This document shows, piece after piece, positions 1 through 30,286 of a stretch of DNA of 64,000 nt. The notes beneath the pieces are model-generated. The model did not search any database. It saw only the letters and a program-made list of their open reading frames with translations, and was not told the DNA's origin. The stretch is from Synchiropus splendidus (Eukaryota; Chordata; Actinopteri; Syngnathiformes; Callionymidae). The position numbers and the translations under genes were made by a program. The first letter of the stretch is position 1, and each line of letters begins with the position of its first letter. Location of the stretch: the NCBI RefSeq assembly GCF_027744825.2, contig NC_071334.1, forward strand, positions 6,009,937 to 6,073,936, given 5' to 3'.

Positions 1-3000
1 GTCAAAGGAATATAATATGGCTAGACATTACCAACTGAGGAAGAAGGGGCTGTGAGGATCTGCCCTTCCGTTTGCCCCACAGCTCGAACTTCTGGAAGAC
101 ACAGACACAAAGGTAACTTGACAATGGTCAAAGACTGGCTACACGTTACACAGAGTGATAAGAGATTTTTTTTTTTTTGCCGCAGCAAAGGAGCAAGATT
201 AAAGAAGACTGCTCAGGGTGAGTAAGTGCCATACACCAGGTGAAACTGAACAGCTCCAATGCAACCAACCCACACAGGATACATTGAGCAGGTGAATCAG
301 ACAGTAAGCTAGAGTATTGAAGGCAGAGAGCCTATACAGACCATAACTCCAACAAGGGAAACATTATTTTAACCACATAAGCAGCTTCATCTTCAAAGCA
401 CATCTAAACCAGTCTGTTGAGTTGCGGCTATTTGGAGATGTAACCCAGTAGGGCTGATCGACTTTGGGAGTCAGTCCATGGAAAGCAAAGAAGATCCAGT
501 AAATTTTCAAAGTTCACAACTGTATCAGAGAATCACGCACTGCACTGATGTGTCAGTGCAATGACAAAGCCAGTCAAGCTTTATACTTGTCTTGACCAAA
601 TGAAGAGAACAAATGTGAGACATGGGTCGGCCAGTCCAAATATTCTGCGACTGTTGTGGAACAGTTCCGCTGAAGTGATGGCACAGAGTCTCCGTGACTT
701 GTGGATTGGGCCACCAGATCTGGAGGAGCAGATTGCTAGAGTTTTCTACCGCGATTCTGTGGAGCACGCCTCAGCTCGGCGGCACGTTTTTGCTCTTAAA
801 ATCACAGCCTTTGCAACTGAAAAATCACATTCCATTACACAGCGATGTCGATTTGAATTTGTTCAGTTTTCTTACTAAGAATATTGAGATCTTGCAATGA
901 CACCTGAGGACTCCCAGATCCTGTTTGAAAAAAGAATCCAATTTAGCTTTTTTTAAGTAGACTTAAATAGTTTGTAATAAATGTAACAACAATAAACAAA
1001 TACGTAAAATGTCATATTACATGCTAATTGTTTTTCTTCTTCACCCACTTTACTAAAAGTTAATTTTCTTGTTTTTGTGAGATCCTCACTTCACTAAACA
1101 ACAGAAAATTGCTCAGCATTTTTTATTGAGTTTTATTTCAGCTTCACTTTTTATAGGGAGGCTAATGAGATGAAACAATGTTGAGGCTCAAACTAAAACG
1201 ATAATTTCAGTGGTTGTATTGAACATGAATACAGGTGGTGTCATGAATGACCTCTGATTTGTTCCAAACATAGATCATCATTATTGCAGTTTGGGGATCA
1301 AACCCTTTTGTAGCCTAAACATCACATGAAGTCAAGAAGGAATCCGGTCTTCACTGGGCTAAAGCTAGCCCCGAGGGAATTTTAGCAGGTTGTCTTTCTT
1401 ATCTTTCCGTCCCTTCTGAAGATTTACCACCTCAATAGACACCACTTCTGTCCTTTATCTCTGCATGTGGACTGTAGACTTAACAGTAAACGGGCGGAGC
1501 TGCTGTTTTAGAGGAGTGGACACACACAGGATCAACAACAAATAAAACAGGGCCAAGCGAGTTGTTGGTTTCACTGCAGGACGGGTCAGGACTTGCAGCC
1601 TCTGTGAGAGTTGAAGGCTGATGATAATTTGGTTCAACGACTGCTCTACATTTAGTTCAGTGAGTGGATCCAAATTAAGGTTTAGTGCTTAAGCTTCACA
1701 GTTATCTGGAAGGTTTGATTATATTTTTTTTTACCATGTTAATTTGAAAAGCAAGTGGTATGATGTTGCTGTTGTTAAGTCACATCTGGGCAATAACATG
1801 TAAATGTCAAGTGAAACATCAAACTTCAGACAGCTGCACGAGACACTTGAAGTATGAATTCCTAAGTAGCTGAAAGTCGTCACAACAATTTTAATTTTGT
1901 TGTGCCTGATGTGAAAGAACATAGAACCTTTAAAAGATAATGAGAGGCAAAGGTCACTTATTAACAATGAAATAAAACATACAGGTCTACTGAGTTCACA
2001 GCGATAGCCGAGTCACAAATGAATACACTGTGAGTCATAATGCTGTTGGGATATATTTGTATCTATATTGTTGTGAGTTATTTCTTTCAGAAAAGGTGCT
2101 CTTAATAGCTTCATCTGTGAGCATTAATTTTCAAGCACGAGGATCAGCACATGCAGGACTCTAGAAGGAAACTATGTAAGACTAGAAAGGTATAGCCTCC
2201 CTTGTGTTTGCAAGTGATGGGACAAGGGTCTATGACATTGCCCTCAGAAAACAGGCAATAAAATAGGAAATATACTGATATGTGGAGGGTACAAAACTGA
2301 GTGGTACAGCTGCCGACTTCTGATAAGTATGTGTTCACGCGTTTTTTAATCGAATCTGATTTTAAATAAAGGCACGACAAACACAATAGATGTTGTGAAA
2401 CAAACAAACAAGACAGAACTTCTATGGGCCAGTGGTTGGTATGTTTCATGAAGATAAAGATCGGATTCGGGCGAGGTTATTTTCTGATTCAGCAAGGTGG
2501 TTATTCAGTAAGGCTGGGTAACATGAAGGGATTTATTACCACAGTGTGTCAGAAAAGTTGGAGTCGGGTCTCAAACTCATTGAAAAAAGGTGCCAAATTA
2601 AAGGGAACAAACTCAATATCCTTTGAACAGTCGAGAACTACATTTCCACAGCCTGATGTGGGCCACAAAAACAACATTGGTGCCTTGTGTTTGACAACAG
2701 CGCTTGGGGGATGCTTTAAAGTCTGACATGCCTGTAATGCTGTTCAGCTTTTCCCTCTAAATTGGAGGTCAAAAAGACAAAAGAGAACAAAAGAACAGCT
2801 AAGTAAAAATACAAAATAAAACGTTTTAGTCGTTGTCTTTGTTGTACAAGGGGTTTTTAAATTAATTCTACACCTCTAAAAGACATATAAACATTTGGAA
2901 CACAGATATGGGCTTTGAACAAGTGAGCAGAAATGATTTCGCAGGAAGCATTTTGAAGACTTATCTTTAAATCACGGCACTGAAATACAGTTTTTAAGCG

Positions 3001-3040
3001 GCTCAACATCTGCTAACGTCTTCATACCTCCGCTGTCTTC
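1..3040. other. No identifiable gene; weak exon-like pieces
   Basis: I cannot name a gene here. Two short segments have good splice borders on the + strand: 83-112 (acceptor after a CCCCAC tract, donor GTAACT) and 186-217 (acceptor after a 12-T run, donor GTGAGT). They could be late exons of a gene lying to the left. An open frame at 561-878 (105 codons) looks protein-like at its end but matches nothing I know. Its link to the short segments rests only on a weak acceptor at 554-556. The rest is AT-rich and featureless. Confidence 0.3.
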
Positions 3041-3601
3041 TTTGAAAACATGCTGGAAGTCGAGCTCGTCCGACGTTCCCTGAAAGCCTCCAGTCAGCAG
3101 AAGTCTTCAGCTGCCCCCTCGGTACATGTTACTCCGTCATTCCGACACAGAAGCCGAGAATCAAACCACGACCACCGACATTTCCGTGTTGCCTTCCAGA
3201 GAAGCTTTCTCCAGTGTGCGCGCGCGAGCGTCTGGGCTCGATAGGTATCGAGTGGGCGCGGCCTTCCACCTGGCGACGTCATTGCCGCGGAGTTTCAACC
3301 AGAAAACAGCTCTTCAGTCAAGCTGATAGACTGTAATAGAGAAGCGTAATATAAAGCATGAGAAGAAGAAAAAATATTTATGAAAGCTGACGAAATTATA
3401 ATGCGCAGATTGAGAGTCGGCGTGTGGATTCGAACCGGCGTCCTGTTTTGGAGCCTCGGTCTGACAAGCGAAGGAGGAGTCAGTGTGAAGTGACTGTGCA
3501 GGGAGGAGGAAGAGCGACTTCCCAAAAACTCAGTCGGAAGCTCCTCATTCCCACGAACATGTCGGAGACATCCAGCTGATAACCAGGAGCGCTTCAGCTG
3601 A
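3041..3601 (+). promoter_or_regulatory. CpG-rich promoter/5'UTR region of TPCN2
   Basis: CpG density rises sharply here compared with the AT-rich DNA to the left, including a GCGCGCGCGAGCG stretch near 3218-3230. There is no clear TATA box, as is usual for a housekeeping-type promoter. The TPCN2 start codon follows at 3602. Promoter identity is inferred from position and composition. Confidence 0.5.
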
Positions 3602-22580
<18,979 letters not shown>

Positions 22581-23066
22581 CACTTGGAGGCGCGGCAGAG
22601 AGGCCTGTGCGGACTGTGGCAATACTTGCTTTTAGGTTTTATTTGTACTGGTAATGTCTTAAGGCCATGGAACGTTTTGCAAATTTTAATTCTGACAGAG
22701 TGTCATGAACAACTCTTAGATCTGCAGTCAACGGTTTTAACCATTTATAAGGAGCGAAAGTCAAGTGATAAACAACGACTATGTCGTGTTACTGTACAAG
22801 TGAAGGTAGTGAGGTACTCAGATATGAAAGTATGATAAATCACCGACTGAGCTCAGTTGGACAGTGTGTTACTGAGCTCCTACAACAAAAGTAGATCAAG
22901 ATGAGAGACAGTTTTGGACCAAAAATGCAGTGAAAAACAGCTGTTTACGACTCCATCTTTGTATTTACAAAACCACAAATGTTGCTGTCCCTATATTCTT
23001 CCAAATAATTATGTTATATACAGTATATATAATTATGTTGCCCTGTACCTCTCAACATAAGAAGAC

Positions 23067-23072
23067 AATAAA
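23067..23072 (+). promoter_or_regulatory. Poly(A) signal of TPCN2
   Basis: AATAAA, 487 bases after the TPCN2 stop codon, is the first canonical signal downstream. It implies a 3'UTR of about 0.5 kb ending near 23090. Confidence 0.6.
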
Positions 23073-23173
23073 GGCGTTCTGTTGCTGCTAGCTGGAAAAG
23101 TTAGGGAACCACTCAGTTTGGATCACTAGCATTTTTATTAGCTCTTTAGCCCATTGCTTTTACCTTTGAAGTG

Positions 23174-23380
23174 GTGACAGGTAGATGAGGTATCATGAAA
23201 CAGCATTGCAGGGTTCATGAACTAATTTTCTCAGGCCAGTAGGTGGCACTCTTGGTTTAGAAATGATGTGAGGTTTCTTTGAATCAGTTGTTCAAGCCCA
23301 AACATTTTACAGCAGACAGCGCCATCTGGTGGCCTCTGAAAATCAGGACCCTGTTTCATGAAACCTCACCCACCCATCAC
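23174..23380. repeat. Foldback element, copy 2
   Basis: Complete copy just downstream of TPCN2. It starts near GTAGATGAGGTATCATGAAACAG (first 20 bases GTAGATGAGGTATCATGAAA), and ends with the inverted arm TTTCATGAAACCTCACCCACCCATCAC (last part CTCACCCACCCATCAC). The left arm has CCAGTAGGTGGCACT and the right arm GCGCCATCTGGTGGCC. These are two inverted CTCF-like cores about 85 bp apart. Confidence 0.85.
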
Positions 23381-24959
23381 TACCTGGCCGTCCATGTGAG
23401 ATAAGAATATGACGCTTCCTCTTCCATTCCTCATCTTCCATTGAAAACTGTTGATTATGATATATATTTTTAATAATAGACACACCAGACTTTAACCTGT
23501 AGATCAAACTTCACACCAGCACTTTTTTCCCTTCATTATTAGTTTAAAAAAAAAGTTAATACGTTTCGCCGTTTCTACGCAGTATTCCAGAAAGGGAATA
23601 TAATGAATGTAATCTCAGATTAATTTCTCAGGTGAATAAATGGAATACATAAATATGCGCTTTGTTTAGTTTACTTTGCAAGGTTAGATCTATTTTGCTC
23701 ATGAGCTGATGGTCATAATGTTATGGCTACGCAAGTTGGTGAAACTTTTTTTAAACCTTGTTATTGTCAGCTATCACAATTTTAGGTCAAACTCTTGCCT
23801 GGAGGTGAATTATTCATCAGGTTTCTCTTGATAATAAACGTGTTTTTGTTGCCACATGGAGGTGCACGACTTCCTCCATCGCTCTTGACTTCATTTCCCA
23901 CGTCTCATCCGACCCCATCGTGAGCAACTGCACTTCCATTTTGCCTGACACTTGTGTCAGCAGCGAGCAGCTTCCTCTCGCACATTTGGAGCCAAACGTT
24001 ACATTTGCACTGCACGTACGAGACGGTTGTTCCTGTGTTTTCATTTGAACTGCGCCTGCTGGTGACTGGGAGAGACAACAATTTGTTGCAAAAAAGGCTA
24101 TTTCACGTTTGCTTTCGAATTATCTGATGATGAAGTGGAAATAAATAGAATCAAACGTTTGTATTTGTAACACAACTAACAAGGCATGAGACTCTGCAGC
24201 CTGTCAACTTGTCTTTCCTCTGGAATATGACTCAGCATGACATGTTTTTTTTTGTCTCTTCTGCTGTACTTTACTTGTCTCATAATGCGTACATGCTAAA
24301 TGTGTTTGAAAAATAAAGTGACGGTTGTGGTGATTTGTAGCTGAATTTGCTCTATTCTGTTTATGCCGTATGGACAGGATATTCTAAAAATAAATAAATA
24401 TTAAGGGCTAATCCTTATTCTGAAATACACTTCTATGGAAGCATCTCGTGTCAGGGGTCACTGAGCTGGAAAGGGAGGACATGTTGAGACTAGTAGCGGT
24501 GTTTAGTCACATCTGAGGGCCCGACACAGGTGGGACTCGGAACAACAAGAGTAAAGTTGTTAACAGAGAGATGGAGCACGTTGTTGACGGACAGAATTTA
24601 AGTAACCTGAGCGCTGGTGCGTTTGGATTTGGCTGATATTATTATTATTATTTAAATAATACTCATTGCTTTCTTTTTATTGCAAGAATGGAACTGAACG
24701 TTTGCTTACAAGTGCTAAACCCCTGCTGTTGACTATTGTCAGACGAGGCAGTGACCGTGATGTTCAGTCATTGTGTTTAATATTATTTTCATTTTTTTTC
24801 AGTTTAGTAATTGTACAGTTTGTACAGTTGCACCTGTTTGAATTGACACCTTTCGTGAACTAATCTCATGAGGTTATTGTGAACTAACAAACAAACGCTT
24901 TCAAAAGTGCATAAACTCACTCCAATGATAAGTTTTTTAATATAGTTTAAAAAGCCAAG
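23381..24959. other. Intergenic, TPCN2 to tRNA-Glu
   Basis: AT-rich intergenic DNA. I see no supported gene, only short chance open frames such as 23817-24044 and 24666-24863, and AATAAA-like words near 24312 that match no obvious transcript. Confidence 0.6.
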
Positions 24960-25031
24960 TTCCCTGACCGGGAATCGAACCCGGGCCGCGGCGGTGAGAG
25001 CGCCGAATCCTAACCACTAGACCACCAGGGA
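24960..25031 (-). tRNA. tRNA-Glu (CTC)
   Basis: Read on the minus strand, 72 nt fold into a cloverleaf. The acceptor stem begins TCCCTGG and pairs with CAGGGA. The A box is TGGTCTAGTGG, the anticodon arm CGGCGCTCTCACCGCCG presents CTC, and the T arm contains GGTTCGATTCC (B box). A run of five A on the + strand at 24949-24953 is the pol III T5 terminator just downstream. It is intact and probably functional, as a single copy in this window. Confidence 0.96.
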
Positions 25032-25342
25032 GCGATAGCGCTCTACGAGTGTGTATCTATTGAGTACATGACGATGGTCCATTTCTATTTTTCTTCTTTT
25101 GGTCTTATAATACGTATTTCCTGAAAGTCCCATCCATATGCGTCCAAAACTTTTCCAATTATACAGACAGACAAACTACCGCCGTCGAGAACACGCTCGT
25201 AGACGCAGGTCCGGCTAAATATACTGCAGTATAAACGATGGCCAAAGGGGGGCAGTCGCGCGGCACTACACCAACCGAACGCTGTCGAAGAAGAGAAGTG
25301 GGGCCAGTGAACGAACACACGCCAAGACAAGTCATCGTCTTT
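25032..25342 (+). promoter_or_regulatory. POP4 upstream region
   Basis: Short GC-richer gap between the tRNA gene and the POP4 start codon, with several CpGs (for example CAGTCGCGCGGCAC near 25254). No TATA box is evident. The promoter is inferred from position only. Confidence 0.4.
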
Positions 25343-28300
25343 ATGGAAGGTGAGTTCACAAATACCGCATAATATTTTCATTTTCTCCAGCTTCGGCTAA
25401 CGCTGGTTGATGCTTATACAATAGGACTCTTGTTTTATTCGCTCCAATAGCCAAGCAACGGAGTGCATTGGCTATTGGAGCTTAAAATGCGTTTGTCCTC
25501 ATTTTTTTTTAACTTTCTTTTATGAGTATTATAATCTCCAATGATGTGGTTATTTAGGATTAATCACGACACTAAAAATAACCAGTCCACCAGCTGCAAA
25601 CGCCTTATCAATACGACGCGCTCGTGACAACTGTTCCAGGGAGCTTTGGTCAAAACATACTGTTCTTGCTCCCGAGTGATTCGATGCTGGAGACCAGCGA
25701 CGCTGTTTAAAGCTTCACTCTGTTCACAGGGTTGAAACTGCTGAGCTCTTCTCTGCTTGAAATGAATCATTGGTGCAATGGAATATGTCAAGTGCAACGC
25801 TTTCACCCTGAAAAACGCCACTCGATGAAAATACCTTTTCTATAAGGCCACCGATGGTTACTGCGTTGCGATACGGTGACATTTGTGACATATAAGCTTC
25901 CATATCAATCTCACCCAGACTAAATGAGTGTTTACAGACCATGGTAAATGACACAACTCAGATCTCATTTGATCACCATAATTCACCAAAAGTCTATTGT
26001 GAGAGGAGGACAGGAGTGACCGTCTCTACACATGCATTTTACCCTGAAGCTGAGAGTAGAGGTCCAGTATGGAAAGGTACACGTTTATCCCCCACAAGAA
26101 GCAGAGCTGACCAGCAACACAGACCGGGCCGAGTGGACTGGGATGAGAAGGGAGCTGTTTCGTTTGGAGAAGTACAAACGCATGTTTTCCCCCCCCACTT
26201 GTTTCTCAGATCGAGTCGTTCAAGCCAAGATTCCTCCAGACCTGGAGAAGCTTCTGGGTGTTGAGGTGAGTGGACGTGTGCCTGAAAATCACAAGATCTC
26301 AAAGCAGAATTGTAGTTTGTGGACTTTCTGACACTCACTCTTACGCTCACTCATACGCTCACTCATACGCTCACTCATACGCTCACTCATACGCTCACTC
26401 ATACGCTCACTCATACGCTCACTCATACGCTCACTCATACGCTCACTCATGCGCTCACTCATGCGCTCACTCTTGCGCTCACTCTTGCGCTCACTCATGC
26501 GCTCACTCTTGCGCTCACTCATGCGCTCACTCATGCGCTCACTCATACGCTCACTCATGCGCTCACTCATGCGCTCACTCATGCGCTCACTCTTGCGCTC
26601 ACTCTTGCGCTCACTCTTGCGCTCACTCTTGCGCTCACTCTTGCGCTCACTCTTGCGCTCACTCATGCGCTCACTCATGCGCTCACTCATGCGCTCACTC
26701 ATGCGCTCACTCTTGCGCTCACTCTTGCGCTCACTCTTGCGCTCACTCTTGCGCTCACTCTTGCGCTCACTCTTGCGCTCACTCTTACGCTCACTCATAC
26801 GCTCACTCTTACACACTCGTACACACTCATACTCACTCATACTCACTCACTCACTCACTCACTCACTCACTCACAATTTGGTGTATCTGATTTTGCAGTA
26901 GTGAATTAGGAGTTGCATATTGATGAAGTGACAAAGCAGAGTGACAGACTTGAAACCCTCCACATTTCCTCGGTCGCTGACACTGATGTATGATGGGAGA
27001 GAAAGGTGACGACAGGAAGTGCGCGGTCAACTCTTTGTCAACTCTGTGCCATGGACGTCCAAAAAGCTTTTTATAAAACCAGTCCTTGATCGGCAGCAGC
27101 CACAGCAGCAGCGGCAGACGACCAGGAAGAGTCTGAAGCAAGAGGTTTCAGATGTTTCCTAGATGAACGAACACTGTTATCTGGTGTTATCAGCATCGCA
27201 GCTAGTCTGCTTATCTGCCATATGTTGCCTCCACAGAGAGAGGGAAGTCTAATTGTATGTCGCATGTAAATAGTTATTTTTAATTGTGTAGGACAATTTT
27301 TTCCCTTATTTGTTAGATGTATTTCTCGGTATTTCAGTGTACTTATACGTGTTGTGCACGTGTTTTCTGTCATTACAAATGCTGCTACAAATGGCAGATA
27401 TAGAGATCATATTGACTTCTAAGGCTAGGAAAAAAAAACATTTTTCATAAAATCAATGTGTCAAACTGTCCTTTTAACACCTGAACACCTTTTGTCTGTT
27501 TTCGTCCTGACCTCCAGTCTCAGAGCCGGTCCAAGGCTCAGGCCTTCACTCAGGCCTTCCTGAAGAGCAGCCTCCAGGAGAACTCCCGCGTGGACCCGAG
27601 CACCCTGCTGAAGCACAAGGCCGTCACTCTGGAGTACAACCGGCCCAAGAGGGAGAAGAGGAAGAACAGGAAGTCAAAGGGGCTGACTGCCCGGCAGAAG
27701 AGAGAGATGAAGATCTTTCAGATCAAGGAGGAGCATCAGAGGTGGGAGCTGCAGAGAGGGTCTTGTTGAAGTCCCCTCAGTGAGATGGTCAAGGTCACAT
27801 CATTGTGTTTTCATCCTAGATATGAGCTGTTCCTGCCGCTGCATGACCTCTGGAGGCAGTACATCATTGACCTGTGTGGAGGACTCAAGCCCACCAGGTG
27901 AGCACACGGTCTACCACAGTCCTCCGCTGCACGATGCAGCAAATACAGCGATGCAGGAACCAGGGTTCAAATAACCAATCAAATAAGTTTGAAATGTGGA
28001 AGGTGTGTTCCGCCAGCTCAACTTCAGTTACTGGTTCAGGCAGCTGCGAGAGTGTGAACGTGTGACGCTCACCTCTGTCTTCATCACTTCCTCCTCTGTC
28101 CCCAGTAATCCACAGCTGGTGCAGCAGAAGCTGGTGAAGGCTGATTTCCATGGTGCCATCATCACAGGTAGATGCTTGTCTCACAGTCAATAAAAGGCAT
28201 CTCCAGATACAAGCGTGCCGCTTCAGTCGTAGCCGCCGTGACATGGTAGATCAGCCTGCGACCCAAGTTATTGCCGCTCAGAACAGTAGACGAGTCGCCC

Positions 28301-29119
28301 CATGAGGGTGAGGGGTGGAGAGAGAGAGTCCAGGCTGAGAGAAGTCGACGTCAGTGAGCAGCCGCTCGTGGTTTCCTGAGAGAAACGGCACCGCAGATCT
28401 GTTTGCTCCAATGATAAGCAAATAGTGGTGATGTTGAGATGAAGTATCATGAAACAGTACTGCAGGGATGATGAAACAGTGTCCTCATTTTCAGTGGCCA
28501 CTAGATGGCGCTCTTGGTTTAGAAATGATGAGAGGTTTCACTGAATGAGATGTTCAAGTCCAAACATTTTACAGCAGACAGCGCCGCCTGGTGGCCTCTG
28601 GAAATCAGGACACCACAACCCATTAGTATCAAGTACCATAGTCAGTATCATGAAGATATTTTTTCCCTTCTCACAGTGATCCGGTCTAAATGTGCTTCGT
28701 ATGTGGGAACGACTGGAATTCTCCTACAGGAATTCAAACACGTCTTCAAACTCATCACCAAAGAGGACAAACTGAAAGGTACGGTCACATGCCGCTGGGA
28801 TGCGGCCGACGACAATACTGCTTGAGTGACGTTTGTATCCTGAGTGGCAGGGATTTTCCGTCTTGGTCACGTTCAGCTGCCAGTTTGGGCTGCTGTGTGG
28901 CTGGCAGTGGGTTGTGCGTGGTCCAGTTGGAGCTATGTTTGCTGAGCGAGCGTCATGTGATGTTGCTTCTGCTGCCCGACAGTCATCCCCAAGAGGAACA
29001 GCGTGTTTGCTGTGGAGGTCAACGGCTTCGTCTCTCACATCTACGGCAGCAGGTTTGAACAGCGCTCCAGTGAACGTTCAGCCAAGAAGTTCAAGACAAA
29101 GGGAATCATCGACCTGTGA
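25343..29119 (+). CDS. pop4: Ribonuclease P/MRP protein subunit p29
   Basis: POP4 is a nuclear protein that binds the catalytic RNAs of RNase P (tRNA 5' processing) and RNase MRP (rRNA processing). Exons: 25343-25349, 26210-26265, 27518-27741, 27820-27897, 28106-28167, 28677-28778, 28983-29119. Phases join throughout to give 221 residues (human 220). The first coding exon is only 7 nt (Met-Glu and one base), and it joins exon 2 to give MEDRVVQAKIPPDL. A basic stretch RPKREKRKNRKSKGLTARQK is followed by the Sm-like Rof/RNase P fold, with LVKADFHGAI, SYVGTTGILLQE and the conserved C-terminal SSERSAKKFKTKG. The gene is convergent with RWDD3. Exon 2 is followed by an intron holding a 12-bp repeat array. 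Confidence 0.95.
26331..26876. repeat. 12-bp tandem repeat (CTCACTCATACG-type) in POP4 intron 2
   Basis: About 40 units of 12 bp in which the core alternates ACTCATACGCTC, ACTCATGCGCTC and ACTCTTGCGCTC, ending in a CACT/ACTC run. Because 12 is a multiple of 3 and the units lack stops, long open frames appear on both strands (up to about 200 codons of Ala-His-Ser or Ser-Glu-Arg repeats). These are artefacts. Variants are clustered in blocks, showing recent unequal exchange. Confidence 0.95.
28426..28615. repeat. Foldback element, copy 3
   Basis: Lies in POP4 intron 5. It contains GAAGTATCATGAAACAG, GGCCACTAGATGGCGCTC, then GTTCAAGTCCAAACATTTTA and the right arm GCGCCGCCTGGTGGCC. The outermost right end is lost. 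Orientation matches copies 1, 2, 5 and 6. Confidence 0.8.
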
Positions 29120-29196
29120 GGCCTTCAGCATGTGTGGCCCTCGTGTCACATGTCATGTACAGATCATTTGTAAAAATACTCCTTTTTCATATTTTA

Positions 29197-29202
29197 AATA
29201 AA
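29197..29202 (+). promoter_or_regulatory. Poly(A) signal of POP4
   Basis: AATAAA 78 bases after the POP4 stop. A second AATAAA-like site follows near 29262. Confidence 0.65.
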
Positions 29203-29507
29203 GTTGTTTCATTTTGCTTTAGTCAGAGTTGCAGCTTTGTGCTTCTGCGTTCGCTCTTGTGTAATAAATTATATTTGAAAGCCTTTACATCCAGTGCATT
29301 TGGTCCTTTTGTTTCTGCTCTTCCATGGACAGAGTCTGGGTGTCAGTCCTTGACAGCAAGATCACAGTGATGATGTCATCCTCATCCACCCCTCACTGAC
29401 CACCATGGCCTCCTGAGTCTTCACCCACTCATCGGTCTATCAAAGGAGTCAGAACGGCACTTCATCCACACAGCCTTCTCCAACCCTGCGCCACACTGGG
29501 TTTACTG

Positions 29508-29723
29508 GTGATGGGTGGATGAGGTTTCGTGAAACAGTGTCCTGATATTCGGAGGCCACCAGGTGGCGCTGTCTGCTGTAAAAGGTTTGGACTTGAACAA
29601 CTCATTCAATGAAACCTCACATCATTTCTAAACCAAGTGCGTGACCGAGTGGCCTCTGAGAATATGGACACCGTTTCATCCACCCTGCACTACTGTTTCA
29701 CGATACCCCATCTGCTTGTCACT
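29508..29723. repeat. Foldback element, copy 4
   Basis: Complete copy in the opposite orientation to copies 1-3. It starts GTGATGGGTGGATGAGG, has GGCCACCAGGTGGCGCTG on the left, AACAACTCATTCAATGAAAC in the middle, and ends ACCCCATCTGCTTGTCAC. The right-arm CTCF-like core is degraded (GTGACCGAGTGGCC). Confidence 0.85.
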
Positions 29724-29773
29724 AGTATTTTCTGTATTGCGTACAGAAAACAAGACATCTAATCTAAAGCACC

Positions 29774-29926
29774 TGAAACAGTATTGTAGGGTTTATGAAA
29801 CTAGTTTTCAGAGGCCACTAGATGGCGCGCTTAAAAATGATGTGAAGTTTCATTGAATGAGTTGTTCAGTCCGAACGCTATACAGCAGACAGCGCCATCT
29901 GGTGGCTTCTGGAAATCCTGGCACCC
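29774..29926. repeat. Foldback element, copy 5 (ends truncated)
   Basis: Core of the family: GAAACAGTATTGTAGGG, GGCCACTAGATGGCGC on the left, AATGAGTTGTTCAGTCC in the middle, and AGCGCCATCTGGTGGC on the right. Both outer tips are missing. It sits 50 bp from copy 4. Confidence 0.8.
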
Positions 29927-30051
29927 AATCTCCCGTTGGTGGTTACATTGTTGGCAGAGGTTATGCGCATGGCAAAATGTAATGGAGGTGGACAGTGATT
30001 TTTAAGCAGCAGGAAGCTGCAACAAACGTGATCTGACAAGTCTAGAAGTGT

Positions 30052-30057
30052 TTTATT
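30052..30057 (-). promoter_or_regulatory. Poly(A) signal of RWDD3
   Basis: TTTATT on the + strand reads AATAAA on the minus strand, 230 bases past the RWDD3 stop codon. Confidence 0.6.
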
Positions 30058-30286
30058 TACAGATCTTAACATTTTAAATCAAAATCAATGCTTAATATTG
30101 TTAAAAGCAAAAGCAGAATCAGACCAGACTATTCTTGTTTAAGTTGTTTACTAAAATGGCACAGAAATGGGCATATTGTAAACACAAAAATTCCATGTAT
30201 ACATGTAAAAATATATTAATTCTGTCACTCAAACGCACTGCTTCTGTGACATGAAGGAGTCATGTGACATATGACGATGTCCAGGC

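Larger units (their letters stand above)
29220..30050. other. Intergenic between convergent POP4 and RWDD3
   Basis: No gene. The stretch is largely occupied by two foldback element copies (29508-29723 and 29774-29926). Confidence 0.6.

Noticed and set aside
3049..3051. Minus-strand ATG with a nearby GTATGA donor, a possible divergent gene start opposite TPCN2
   Set aside because: Only eight codons, and no downstream exon on that strand could be recognised.
26270..26909. Long open frames (150-206 codons) of Ala-His-Ser, Leu-Thr and Ser-Glu-Arg repeats on both strands
   Set aside because: They arise from a 12-bp tandem repeat without stops in a POP4 intron; no start context, domain or conservation.
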